This document shows, one piece after another, positions 25,502-37,900 of a DNA stretch of 64,000 nucleotides. A program made the position numbers and the translations under genes. The notes under the pieces are model-generated. The model saw only the letters and a program-made list of their open reading frames with translations, searched no databases and had not been told where the DNA came from. Source of the stretch: Strigops habroptila (lineage: Eukaryota > Chordata > Aves > Psittaciformes > Psittacidae); contig NC_044296.2 of assembly GCF_004027225.2 (NCBI RefSeq), positions 4,198,796 to 4,262,795 of the forward strand. Reading direction: 5' to 3'. Every line of letters begins with the position of its first letter. The first letter of the stretch is position 1.

Positions 25502-28500
25502 ATGGCGGCGGTGCTGTCCGCCGCCGCGCTGGAGCTGCTCCTGCTCCTCGGGGCTGCGCTGGGCTCTGCGGGGGCCACGGTGTATTTCCAGGAGCAGTTT
25601 CTGGATGGAGGTTGGGCGAGGGCACGGGGTTAAAGGGTGGAGGGGGCGGTGGGGCAGCTGCCGGTAATAACGGCTGTGAGTGTGTGAGCTGGTGGGGAGG
25701 GAGCTCCCTCCCCCTTCCCGCCCTGTGCTTACTGACCCTGCTTCTGTGTTGTTGCTGGTGCTGACTGCACGGGACAGCCAACTGGAGGAAGAGGTGGATG
25801 AATTCTGAGTACAAACCAGACTTTGGGAAGTTTAAGCTCACTGCAGGGAAGTTTTATGGACATCCAGTGTTAGATAAAGGTATTTGAGTTTCATTCAAAA
25901 TATGCTATGGGAGCCATCTCTAGAATCAAGGATATCATAGAATCCCAGACTGGTCTGGGTTGGGAGGGACCTTAAAGCTCATCCAGTTCCAGCCCCCTGC
26001 CATGGGCAGGGACACCTTCCACTAGAGCAGGTTGCTCCAAGCCCCTGTGTCCAACCTGGCCTTGAACACTGCCAGGGATGGGGCAGCCACAGCTTCTCTG
26101 GGCACCCTGTGCCAGCGCCTCAGCACCCTCACAGGGAAGAGCTTCTGCCTCAGAGCTCATCTCAATCTCCCCTCTGGCAGGTTAAAGCCATTCCCCTTGT
26201 CCTGTCCCTGCAGGACCTTGTCCAAACCCCTCTCCTGGCTTCCTGTAGCCCTTTTAGGCACTGGAGCTGCTCTAAGGTCTCCCCTTCAGGAGCCTTCTCT
26301 TCTCCAAGTTGAGCAGCCCCTTTCTATACATTTATATATTTGCCTTTATATATATAAAGGTGTGCCGTGCATGGCAATAGAAGTATTTTTTTCTTTGCAA
26401 ATGGAAAAAAATGTAAGTTTGACTCTTACACTATTATCTTTGCAGGTCTACAAACTAGTGAAAACTCTAAGTTTTATGCCATCTCATCACGATTTAAACC
26501 ATTTAGTAACAAAGGGAAGACTCTGGTCATTCAGTACACAGTGAAGCATGAGCAGAAGATAGATTGTGGTGGGGGGTATGTTAAGATTTTTCCCTCAAAC
26601 TTGGACCAGAAGAAGCTGAGTGGAGATTCACATTATTACATCATGTTTGGTGAGTTTATAGTTATTACTTCATTACTAAAATACTGTTACTGCTTTGTGC
26701 AGTTCTTCTAAAGATCGTTGTGGAAATGGAGGAAAAATTGTAGAGGAAGGCTGTCTTAAAAACATGAGGATATTGTGACTGTAAGGGGTTAGCTCTTCCA
26801 CGCTTGAGAGATCTCTAAATATGTATTAACAAAATACATATTAATGCAACCATTGGGAAACACATGTCTGCAAACCATGTGAGCTGATTTGAAGACATAA
26901 GTGAAAATGATTAGACTGAGTTTAGAATAAAAGTAGTCGTTCAGCAGGATTTAAGATCTTTAACTGAAACAACATCCTGCAGGCCATGATCTGCCCTTAT
27001 TTACTTTTATGTAGTTTCCAGTGACTTAGTGAAATTTGTACCTTTGTATGTCCAACTGAAGTTTGACATTATGGATCTAATATATAGTTATCCACCTTGT
27101 TCCATAGATAATCTTTATTTTGCCAGGATTTTTGTTTTCTGGGTTAGTTTTCTGTAACAGAACTAAACCCCAAACTACACAAAATCTAATTCCGAGGTAG
27201 ATTTACCTGGCTTTACCTGGTAGATTTACATGGTTTTGAGTAGAAGCCATGTCATTCCATTAAAAATTGAATGGAATACATCAAAATATGTGGGATGGGA
27301 GAGATGTCTAGCAGTATTAGAAGGAAAAGGGAAACAATCTGTATTTTCTTGCAAAGAAGTTAAGAATGCAAAGCATATGATCTCTTTATAGGGCCAGATA
27401 TTTGTGGATCTGATACAAAGAAAGTCCATGTTATTTTAAATTACAAGAATAAACCCCATCCAATCAAGAAACTGATCAGATGCAAGGTAAATACACATTT
27501 TAAAGGATATATAAACTTTAAAATAAACAAGTTACAGGGATATGAGGATGAGAAAACAAAAAGCAACTATTACAAACATGTAATACCTTTGAGTTTCATC
27601 ATCTCTTAAGTCATATTAATTTTGGGACTTCAGATATTTCTTAGTTGATGATATGTTTGCAATTTAATGATTGCATTTCTAATACCTGATACTGATACAG
27701 GATGCAACAGGGTTGCAAGGGTGCTGCATGTTATTAAGAATTGTATGTCACCATGTGTCTTACCTGTAACTTTAATTCCGTGTTTCCTAGTGAGAGAGCC
27801 CTTTCTTGTGGTATGTAGAGACTTTGGGAATGAAGTATTTTTTCTTACTACTCTTTATGAAAAATCCATTCGAAATTAGCAGTATAAGTCTGGTGTGAGG
27901 CAATTCCCAAGATCTGTATTTAAGGTTCTTAAGAAATGTTCTTTCTTTAAAAATTGCATTCTTTAAAACCCAGGTTGATGGCTATACCCATCTATATACT
28001 TTGATTATAAGGCCAGATCAGACTTACAAAGTAAAAATTGATAACGAAATGGTTGCATCTGGCAACTTAGAAGATGATTTAGATTTTTTGCCACCAAAGA
28101 AAATTAATGATCCAACAGTGAAGAAACCAAAGGACTGGGATGATCGAATCGAAATTGATGATCCAAACGATGTCAAACCTGAGGTAATTTGCTCTCCTTA
28201 TTCTGCATTGCTGGATGATTTCATTTCTACTGACTGCATGCTTGATATAGTTGAACTGTGCACTAGTTTTGCTTTCTTAATCTTTTTAAAGGATTGGGAT
28301 GAACCTGAATACATCATGGACATGAGTGCAGAGAAACCTGGAGATTGGGATGATGCTGCGAATGGAGAATGGCATTATCCTAGGGTCAAGAATCCTCTAT
28401 ACAGAGTATGAATAATTTTGTAATCCTAGCTACAGATAACACTTTAAGGAACTTTTATTTGCCTGACTGTATTGAGAACATGTGGTTTATCCTAGGGGGA

Positions 28501-29650
28501 ATGGAAACCAAGGCAGATTGATAACCCAAATTATAGAGGAGTTTGGCCTCATCCGCAGATTGACAATCCAAATTATTCACCAGACTACAACATCTACAGC
28601 TTTGAAAATATTAGTGTCATTGGACTAGATATCTGGCAGGTGAGATGCCTATAGTGAAAAATAAAGAACTTTTCTTTCACTGAGTATATACCAACCTGTT
28701 TATGCTTTGCATATAAACATTATCTATTGCTTTTGAGGACCTAAGTCTTTTCCTTACTTTTATGTAAATATGTGCACAGAATTGAAAAACTTGTAAAAGA
28801 CACTGATCTTCTGTTGCAGTTACTCTTTGGATGATAATCATTCACAGGTAAGTGAGGGCCCTAAAATAATTTGTGTGAATACTGTGAAGTATGGCTTATT
28901 CCACCTGATTTGAGGTGCATAACTGAAGCTTCAAGCAGCTCAGTTATTCCTGACTTAACCAAAAATTAATGAGGAGAAAACTGCCCTCTGGGGTGCTTCT
29001 GAGATTTTCTTCTACCTCAGGTTTCTTGACTTAGCCACTGATGAGACTTAAAACTTCTTAGAAGAGCAGTGAAATGCCTAAAGTTTAAGAAACACTTCAT
29101 TAGGTTCTTGAAAAATGTTGTCCAGAAAGAGAGAATTCTTCATCAATTTCTGTAAAATCTGTGGGGTTCTTGACGTGATTACTCTTTATTGAATAGATGA
29201 TATAAACATATTGGCTAAAAACAAGAGATGAAAACTCTTAAAAGATGCATCCTTTTTTGTTTTTCTCTATTCCTTCAAAGGTGAGAGCTGGCACAATTTT
29301 TGACAACTTCTTAATAACAGATGATGAGGAATATGCAGAAGACTTTGGTGATGAAACATGGGGAAAAACAAAGGTAACACAAATGTCTTGTTTCTGTTTT
29401 GGTTCTGTATTACCACATTTTCAAAAGGCCCTGTTTGGTCTGATCAAGAACCTCTGGGTGCATAAAAATGACATCTTAATATTAGGGTCCTGAAAAGGAA
29501 ATGAACATAAAGCAGACTGAGGAAGAGCAGGCAAGAGAAAGGGCTACGGAAGAAAAATACTTTGAGCAACAGTTTAAGAAAAAGCTAGCGAGAAAAACAC
29601 AACCTGGAAAGGGCAGAGCAGAGAAGACTGTCACCAAGGAAGAGCTTTAA
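25502..29650 (+). CDS. CALR3: Calreticulin-3 (ER lectin chaperone), complete, nine exons
   Basis: Exons 25502-25610, 25778-25879, 26446-26649, 27392-27486, 27974-28183, 28292-28405, 28496-28639, 29281-29373 and 29486-29650 give 411 residues. Calreticulins fold glycoproteins in the ER lumen; mammalian CALR3 is testis-restricted. A Leu-rich signal peptide (about 1-25) precedes mature TVYFQEQFLDG. Family signatures KHEQKIDCGGGYVK (about 104-117) and IMFGPDICG (about 136-144) are intact, with the Cys111/Cys143 pair. The P-domain has full type 1 repeats (NDPTVKKPKDWDD, IDDPNDVKPEDWDE, AEKPGDWDD; 215-262) and three type 2 repeats (GEWHYPRVKNPLYR and two more; 265-306). The C-domain is short and becomes basic (KKKLARKTQPGKGRAEK) before the KEEL retrieval signal, unlike the long acidic tail of CALR, so high-capacity calcium storage is unlikely. 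CALR3 rather than CALR is chosen from this tail and from the neighbours. Confidence 0.93.
25890..26325 (-). mobile_element. CR1 LINE 3' fragment (copy B) in CALR3 intron 2
   Basis: CR1 in reverse orientation with the blocks atcatagaatcccagactgg, ccagccccctgccatgggca and cctggccttgaacactgcc, then further internal sequence (ctctaaggtctccccttcag) to about 26325. It starts about 10 bases after the exon 2 donor and shares its 3' flank with the copy at 1034. Confidence 0.9.
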
Positions 29651-31080
29651 TTGGTGTTTGAAAGAAGTTCACCTATTTTCACTTAAATCACTTAGGAATG
29701 TTTTCACTGAAGGATTTTGATGTTTGTTAACAGCTTGTTGAAATCTGCACCAGTGGCGTTGTATTAAAACAGGATTCTTTAAAAATTCAGCATTAAATTT
29801 TGTGACCAGTTTCAGTTTAATAAAAATACCACGACAGAGTTAAAATATCTATAGAAAAGGTTATTTTTTTCTTTTTTTCTTAACTGCTTTTCTTTACACT
29901 GCTAAGGTGTGTTAGAAACACCAGTAATAAAGCACTACGATTTGGAACTGAGTTACATTTCAGTGGTTTCATATGAAATGTAAAATTCATGCTCATTTTT
30001 TGTTGAGGAAATACTATCATAAGCGTTTTATGGTATTTCATTAGAAGGTTCAGCATGTCAACTGTGCGAAGCATGTTTCACAACATACTTCAGCCTAAGG
30101 AGGAGATAAGCTCTGCTAAGCTGCTGCAGTCATTGTGCGCCTGTCAGAGTTTCACCCATCACTGCAGCTGCGAATGCACCGCGGCTGCTCTTGGCTGTTC
30201 GGCTGTGGCTTATCCGCTGACAGAATGTTCTAGTGCCCTGTCATGGTGTGGGGCCTAAGTGACAACAGTCTGTCCATCACAAATCTGTCCTTAGGAGTTC
30301 AAATGTATTCAGGCAACTTGTGTTCTTCCCCCCAGTTAGGGTGGTGAGGCAGGAATTTGAAACAATGATGTGTCTTTTTCTGTCTGACCTGTCCTGTAAC
30401 TCTCTTGTAACTTGTTCAGTCACTTCCTTCATTCCTTCTCAGCTCCTCCCGCTCTTTTATGTTTTCTTTCCCTCCCCTATGAACTAATGCTATAAATTTA
30501 GCAAAAACTGAAGGCAGACTTCCAGAGCCCGTGGTTGTGCATTTACCTCTAGGCTGAGCAAAGTTGTGTGTGGTAAGGAGATAGGGAGTGGGAGGATCTG
30601 TGGAAGCCCAACTGAATGAAGCTGGGTGGTTCTTGTCTTGGAGCGGCTGAGGTCAAATTCTTTCCCTTCTGCTTGTCTGAGAGCTGTCCCCTGTAAAACA
30701 ATTCCAGTGATGCTATGGGTTGAAGAACTTTGAAAGCTATTGAAATACGCTGTAATGGCAGTTGCCCTGTACTTTTCTTCCCCTAAACAAATTCCTGATG
30801 ATTTATTTTTCATATTGCCACAGTGACCTACCCTTGTTGAGGCTGCTGTTCAATATTTCTACACTGCTGTCAAGGATTTCTTAATTTTATTGTATTTGAT
30901 GCTGAAAATATTATCATAGACCGCAGGGAGCTTAGTTTGAAGTCCGTTTTGACAAGGTTGAATGAAGTAAAATAACTAGGTTTGTCCAGGAGAAAGCTGG
31001 ATGCAAGTCCATCAGTTACCTGGAAGAACGTTCCACAGGGTCTCCCCTAGACCTACTTTGTCCGTACCGTAGGTAGGTCA
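29651..31080. other. CALR3 3' UTR and intergenic DNA
   Basis: After the CALR3 stop and its poly(A) signal at 29819 I see no gene. The sequence is unique-looking and of mixed composition until the CpG island that starts near 31080. Open frames here are short and show no recognisable protein. Confidence 0.6.
29819..29824 (+). terminator. CALR3 poly(A) signal
   Basis: AATAAA 169 bases after the stop, followed by a T-rich stretch (ggttatttttttc) about 35 bases on. It is the first canonical hexamer and is well placed. Confidence 0.7.
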
Positions 31081-31950
31081 CCGCCAGGCAGCTGGAGAAG
31101 CGCCGTGCCGGGGAGCAGAGAGACTGCGGGAGGCAGGGGCTGAGCTGCCGCCGGACGGAGCCGCGGGGGCAGCCCCGGCTTGGCGGGGTGGGGAACGGCT
31201 GCCGGGCACAGATAAGCCGCGCTCGCTTTGTTCCCAGGTCAAGAGCGTCTCCGGAGCTAAGCGACGAGCAACCGCGGCCCAACAGGGCCCATCCCGGGGC
31301 CGCGCGGTGCCAGGCGCGGCCGGGGCCTCCCGCCGCCGCTCGCCCCGCCTCCCCCCACCCCTCCCGCCCCGGCCGCTGCCCGAATCAGTGGGAGGAAGAT
31401 GGCGGCGCTCATCCCCCTCAGCCAGCAGGTAACCGGCCCGGCCGGACGCTACCGCAGGGGGCGGCTGAGGGGGGGGACGCGGCCCTCCGGCCCCCGGCGG
31501 TTGAGCTCCGATCGAGGAAGACGGACCGGGCCCGCCCCGGCGCGTTCCCCTCCCGCAGGCGGGTGCAGCCGGGGCCGGTCGGCGCTGGGGCACAGGCCCT
31601 GCCTCTCCCCGCAGCCGGGGGTGGCTCGGCCCGCGGCGGGAGAGGGTCTGTGCGCGGCGGGGAGCGGGCCCCGGGCTGTGGGGAGCAGCCCCCGGCTGTC
31701 CCCCGCTGTCAGGCCGGGGCTGGGCGCCGGCCGGTTCTGTAGGGGCACAAAAGGCGCTGGCGCCCTCCCCTCATGGAGGCCCCGGAGCTGCCCCCCGGGG
31801 AGGGGCAGGGCAGCGCCGAGGCTCTGGGATCGTTTCCCCTCCCCGAGCTGCAGCTGCCGGGTTCGAGCTGCGGGGCTCACGCGGGTGGTGGTCGGAGCTC
31901 CAGGGCTGGGCGGCAGGAGGGTAGGCTCGCTGTTTGCTGAGACCCCGGTT
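31080..31950 (+). promoter_or_regulatory. EPS15L1 CpG island
   Basis: A strongly GC- and CpG-rich block surrounds exon 1 of EPS15L1 and extends about 520 bases into intron 1. There is no TATA box before the ATG at 31399. The open frames on both strands here are products of the base composition. Confidence 0.6.
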
Positions 31951-34900
31951 TTGGCCTCGTCACCCTGTGTTCCTGCCCGTAACACGGGGTTAACGCCGCC
32001 TTTAGCTGTCATGACTGGGCTTAATGTTTGGGAGGTGCACGAGTAGCGCAGCCACAGGCGCGGGCACATCAGTGGAGGACCCGGTAGGGAGGAATGAAAA
32101 GGAGGTTTTCAGCCGACAGCAGGAGAATGAGGCTTCTGCAGGGGAGGGAAGACCCTGAACCTTGGAGCCTCTCCCGCAGGGAGGGTGGCATGCCTCCGGG
32201 AGAGGCTGTTCTGAGCTCTGGCTTCATGGTTGGGATCCTTGGGTAGGTTGTTATTGTCATTACAAGGCTTTTGATTGATTTCTCACCCAAATAATTTAAA
32301 CCTGAACAGCGTGATCACTGTTTATGCTTTTTTTTATGCTCCTCTGAAGACAGTCAGTTTACTTATTTCCTTTAAAACAAAAGCAACACCACCCCTCTAC
32401 CCTCCAGTGCCTTGAAATGAAAACTGTTTTCTCCACTGTGGCTAGGCCAGTCAGGAATTCAGAACAACTGCTCTTGGTAGCTCTAACGATTTAAATGTAT
32501 CTATTTCCTTTTAATAATGGACTTTTATATGTGATACTCTGAGAATATATCTGTCAGTGGAGTTACGCGATGCTTGGGTAACATGTAATTTGTCTTATTA
32601 AGAGAGCACACTGCTTTTTAGCTTCTGAATAGCAGTAAGAATCCTCATTAACATCTGTTGAATTAAATTAACATGTTCAGAAACGTCTGAAAACATCCAT
32701 GCACATGCAAACTGTTATCAAAAGTTTTCAAGTGAAGTAACGTGGTGCAAAATATATGTGTGAAATAAACTCTGGACTGGAAAGAGTTTGTTGTTGTGGA
32801 ACTTAAGGAGTACATTGGTAAAAACATACCAAATATTTCTCATGCTGGAATCCTGCTACTGTGTTGTTTAAATTCCAATTGATGTTTGAGAGACTGGTGT
32901 CAATGGTATTTTCTTTTGTATAACATGTTGAGGGAAAAAGGACCACAATCTGTGAATATATCAGTTATTTTGACCTATTATTTTCTAACTAATTTAGTGA
33001 AAGCATTCTAGTGTTAAAACTTCTTTTACTGTATTGAACCATCAAGAATAATCTAGTGGTAATCAGGGCAGTAAACAGAATTTCCCTGGAAATTGATAAA
33101 CTTCCTCTTTTAATAGCCTCAAATTCATGAGAGATGTGCTAGTTACAATACATGCCAGAAATGGTATTAAAAGGAGTAGGAGACGTTATGTGTGCTGTAA
33201 TGTTGAAGTATATTCACTCAGTAAGGTATAAAATAAGAATATTGATATCAACATACTAGGGTTATAGTCAATACAGGTAATTCAAGCATGTGAAAGCACT
33301 TAATGGTATTTGTTCTCGTAAATGAATTTTATTACGCTTCTATTCCTCTATGAGGTTATGCTTTTATGAAAGAGAATTTAGATGTCTAACAGTTTGCAAA
33401 CTGTTCAACGTTTCAGCTCTTTATGCATAAAACCAGTCGAAGAGCAAGCGTGTAAAAGCAGTTCTTGGAGTTAGATCCCGTTTCAGTTGTTGTTTTACCT
33501 TTGATGACTTTATTTTCTTGAATATTTGTTCATCTTATCAGTGGTCTTTCCACTGGGCCAGGCATGTTCAACCTACAGCCTTTGGAGGTTATGGAGAGTT
33601 ATGTTAGAGGTATTGGGGCAGCACAGATCATTTGGTAGCTCAGTCTCTGAGACAACTCGGGGTACTCAGCAGGTAGAGTAAGGGCAAAGGTAATCTGGGG
33701 GCAGCAGCAACCTTCTTTTTGGTCTTATCTTTGTGGAACACCATGTTTTTCCCCCTTTCATGGTACCTATTTTCATCCATCATATGATGTGACAAGAGTG
33801 GCTGAGAGAAAATTGTGAAACAGGAGCACACCAAGGAAAGTAATTCATCTGATCCGCTGTTCTTTGTGGTCCTGAGGTGACCTCAGGAAAGACGGCTGAT
33901 AGGAACTTTATCGATAGATTTATCGATTGCTGTGGTGGCAGCAGCTTACGCCTGCCTTTTCCCCAGGTGTGCATTAAGGGACATGGAGTTGTATCTGTGT
34001 GTGTGCTGTGCACCACAAATGCAGCATACCAGATGTGCTATGAGAGTGCAAGTTCAAGACTTGAACTTCAAATCTGTATAGGAAATCAACTTAGAGGTCA
34101 AACAACAAGGAACCAGGGTTCTGAAGTGTGTCTTTGTGGGACAGTGTAAAGTGTTGCTCATTGATGATGTTTTGGTATGATGGAGTAGGTATAGAAACCA
34201 GAGAGTTGTTAAACTGAACTGCTGTATAAGAGGTTATAGCCTTTGACCACTCATCAACTACAGACTCTTCAAAATGTTTGTCTCTGCCAGCATCGACAGT
34301 ATCTTGTGTAGGTTCTTCGTCAGCAGATGTCATCCAATTACAGAATTCTCTTGAATGATAGTGCTGTAGTCACACATGGTGACGGGTGGGTAGGCAGCTA
34401 TTTTTATCTCTTGAGCCCATTTTGTCTGGTCTGCTTCATCACAGAGGTGCAGACATTTAGGTAAATCAGTCAGAGAGGCTTCATCTTTGTAAAACTCTGA
34501 GTATCAAGTGATGAAGTGCTTTCCAGCAGCACTTGCCTGAATATATTGCTGTAGTAAAAACTTCACAGCATTTAGACACATCACCCTGGATTCCTGCCAC
34601 CTCTGTCAGGTAAGTCAGCTGTATGTCACAGCTGACAGCATTGAATGAGGATGACAAGAATGCCTGGTGATGGGATGAGATCATTCAGTACTGCTGCTGG
34701 AGTGGTTTGCTTTGTATTTTGGTACGAATCCAGTCTCTGTGTGCTTGAGGATACTCACAAATCAGTCACAAGAGCTTGTAACTGGTCTTTGGCTAGCTTC
34801 TCTAAGCTTTCTGGTAAACAAGAGCTATATAGTTTGGCTAAAACATACCAGGTTTTATTCAGAGTTGGACAGGCTATTTCCTACTTCCACCTTTTCTCCG

Positions 34901-37900
34901 GATGATGTGTTTCCTGGTCTGGATAGGAACTCAGTGCTTATCTGTGGATCTATGGTGATCATTTACAAGCTGGCAAAAAGATGAGTCAGGTTTATGAGTT
35001 CTGGTCACAGCTTGCTGCTTCTGAACTCCTGTCCAGCTTCTGGAAGAGCATGAGCTTCTAGAGGCTACTGACTGATGTTGGAGGATGCAGCGGCTTGTTT
35101 TGTTGATGGGTATAAGTACATGTAAGATGCTTAGGAAGCTCTTCTGAAAATGCATGGTTTTTCTAGCCAAGTAGAACTTTTGATCTTCAAAGAGTTGGTG
35201 TTTGCTTGTGTTTGGTTAATAGGGGTTAGTTATTTTGGATAGCTCCTTAAATTAAGATTTAGCATGTTCATTGCAAACTTACAGAAAGATTCCCTATGTG
35301 TAAGATAAAATGTCATGCTCTTCACTGGTCTTCTCTTTCACTGTATTTCTGTCTCCCTTCCCCTCAGTGTAGGCAGAATGTCTGGAAAGCCATGTGGATG
35401 GCCATTTGGGAGGTGACATACCAGTGATGGGAATTAGTGTGGAGTAATAGTTCGTCAGGTGTCTGACTTATGTCCTGTAGGCGGAGAGTAGTTGTCCCAA
35501 GCAGTTTCAACATCACTACATCTCGCTTATTCAACTGTGTTTATTGGGTCGTTTGCTTGGGTTTTAAGGTTTTGGCTGCTCTAAGGGGTGACTTGTTTGA
35601 GATGGGATTGTAACATTTTTGCTCTTGGCATTGAGGCTGGAGAGCGGTGTGGAGGTAGAACCTGCACATGGCTACAGCTCATGTGGCAATTGTAGGAGGC
35701 AAGTGAGAAGATGGGTGTTCGGGCTTCTGCCTCTCTTGGCATTGGGGTTCCCATTTGCTTGGAACATTAGCAAGAGGGAAGAGGAATCTGCTTGTTTAGT
35801 ATCCCAGAAGGTCAGGGCCTGCCTTTGTGTCTGCTGCTCTGGTGTAATGCAGTGATAACACCAAGTTCAAATCCTCAAAAAACATTGTCAGGGAATTGTG
35901 ACATTCGTTAATTAACCATTCATTTATTATGGTGGTTTTACTGTTTCAGTTTAAGATCCTCATCCTGGAAACGCATAAACACAGGCATATTTTGATACCA
36001 GAGCTCTGTCTGTGTGTGTGTATAATTGCCTGTTGAAAATATTCCTTAAGTATATATACAATGCAGGAGATAAGTCAGCATTATGTTGAAAACTGCCTTT
36101 ATCATCAGTAGTTCTCAAACTGTCATCTGAAATACCATGGCAAATAGTTCAAAGCTGCTTTACAAAACCTTACTGCCCTTTAGTGTTGTTAATTACAAAT
36201 GCAAGTGTGAGTTTGAATGCTGTTTAAGAGGTGACAGTAGCCTGTTGGCTGCAGGTTTTGGGGGATCACTGTTATCCACGCTTAGATTTCAGGTATCCAG
36301 TTAGGAACACAGCAAATTAACATACCATTTTATATTTTTAATAGAATTAATACACAAAGTACTATACACTTTTTTCCCCATCAGTCCTTAAAGGTGGCTT
36401 GTCTGTGATTGCAGTTCATTCTTTGTTTCCTTAACATCTCTCTTGTTTTTCAGTTTACTGGGAATCCATTATATGAAACTTACTACAAACAGGTAGGTTC
36501 TTTTAAAAAACTAAAACTAAAGTGCAGTTTCCTCTTCCCCAAAATTTCCCTCTCTTTCCTTTCCCCATTGCAGTGCTAAGCTTCTGTAAATTCTCTCTGC
36601 TGAGTGGTAATGTTTGCTCGTGTAACTCCTTTTGACCTAGAGACGATACATTTAATTTCTCATCCCTGCTTTCATGACAGCCATGCTTCAATTGAATGTG
36701 AACTTTTATCTTTCAGGTAGATCCAACATATACGGGGAGAGTTGGGGCAAGTGAAGCTGCACTGTTCCTGAAAAAATCCGGTCTCTCTGATATTATCCTT
36801 GGGAAAGTAAGTTGAGGGAATTAAATAATGCAGTAATTATCCCTACACTTGCTTGAGTGAATCTAACATTGAGCAGAAGGGGTTTGCAAAAAGGCATTTG
36901 GTAGAATGCTAATCAGAGCCATTCAACATTGTGTTAATCACAGATTGGTAATAGCTCCAAGGAATTGTTCTGAGTTTCTTAGGAATCTAAAAGGAAAAAA
37001 TTGTCTTTTGTGTAACATTTTTCTTGTTAACTTGAGAATTAGATAATTGTATATCATAACTTGGAAGCTGCAACAAGCACTTCAAGGAGACGTGCAGTAT
37101 GAACTGCTGAGCTGAGTTAAGTTCTATTTTAAAATCACAATGGCTTTTATGTTGTATCCCCACAGATATGGGATTTGGCTGACCCAGAGGGTAAAGGATA
37201 CTTGGATAAACAGGTAAATTAAATGTTCCTGTAGAGCTCTTACATTATCTTCCACAGATTAACCTTGTTTCAAGAAAATCCTGTTACCAGTAGGAGTTAT
37301 CCTTACCTGTTTTTAAGTTTCTGTTTGCAAGGTGAGTTGGGGTTTTTTGTAGCACTGCTCATATCCAAATATATTACTTAGTGAGGCTGCTGCAGAAGTT
37401 TGGATCTAATTTTCTGTCTCGTTTTCCAAATAATCCATGTGTGATATATAGATACATGATTATTAGAGTCCCAAATACGAACTATGATTTTAAGATCTAT
37501 TTTTTAGAAGTCTTTTTTTGAATGAAAAATTAGCGTTAGTAAAAATGGTTTGGAAGTTACTTGTAGATGAAATTGTTACTTGTAGGTGAAATTTTTTAAA
37601 AACATTATTAGTTCTAAGAAAAATTGTTGACATTCTTAATGTCAATAATTTAATATAGGAAAGTCCTTAAAATCTACCTTAGAAGTTTTCTGCTCTTTGT
37701 TCCATGTTACTGTAAAGCTTTTCCTGAATCATCTTTAAAAGCAGTAGGGTAGTTGTCACTATGCAGTGAATGGAATGAGCCATACTCATTCTGTTGTTTC
37801 TGTCAAATCTGGTGTTTCTGTGCTTTACTGAGTTTCACATGTACAGTGTTAGTAAAAATCATAAGTGGGTTATTGGAGACTGATTTAGACTGGTTCCTTT

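Noticed and set aside
26032-26544. A 170-codon frame in CALR3 intron 2
   Set aside because: Most of it is the antisense of a CR1 3' fragment, running by chance into CALR3 exon 3 in the wrong frame.
31078-32069. Several long frames on both strands around the EPS15L1 CpG island
   Set aside because: GC-rich DNA has few stop codons; the compositions are Pro/Arg/Ala-rich, and only the ten-codon exon 1 matches a known protein.
33905-33930. Two ATCGAT motifs resembling DREF or insulator sites
   Set aside because: DREF-type TATCGATA sites are an insect feature. Two copies in an AT-rich intron are not meaningful here.
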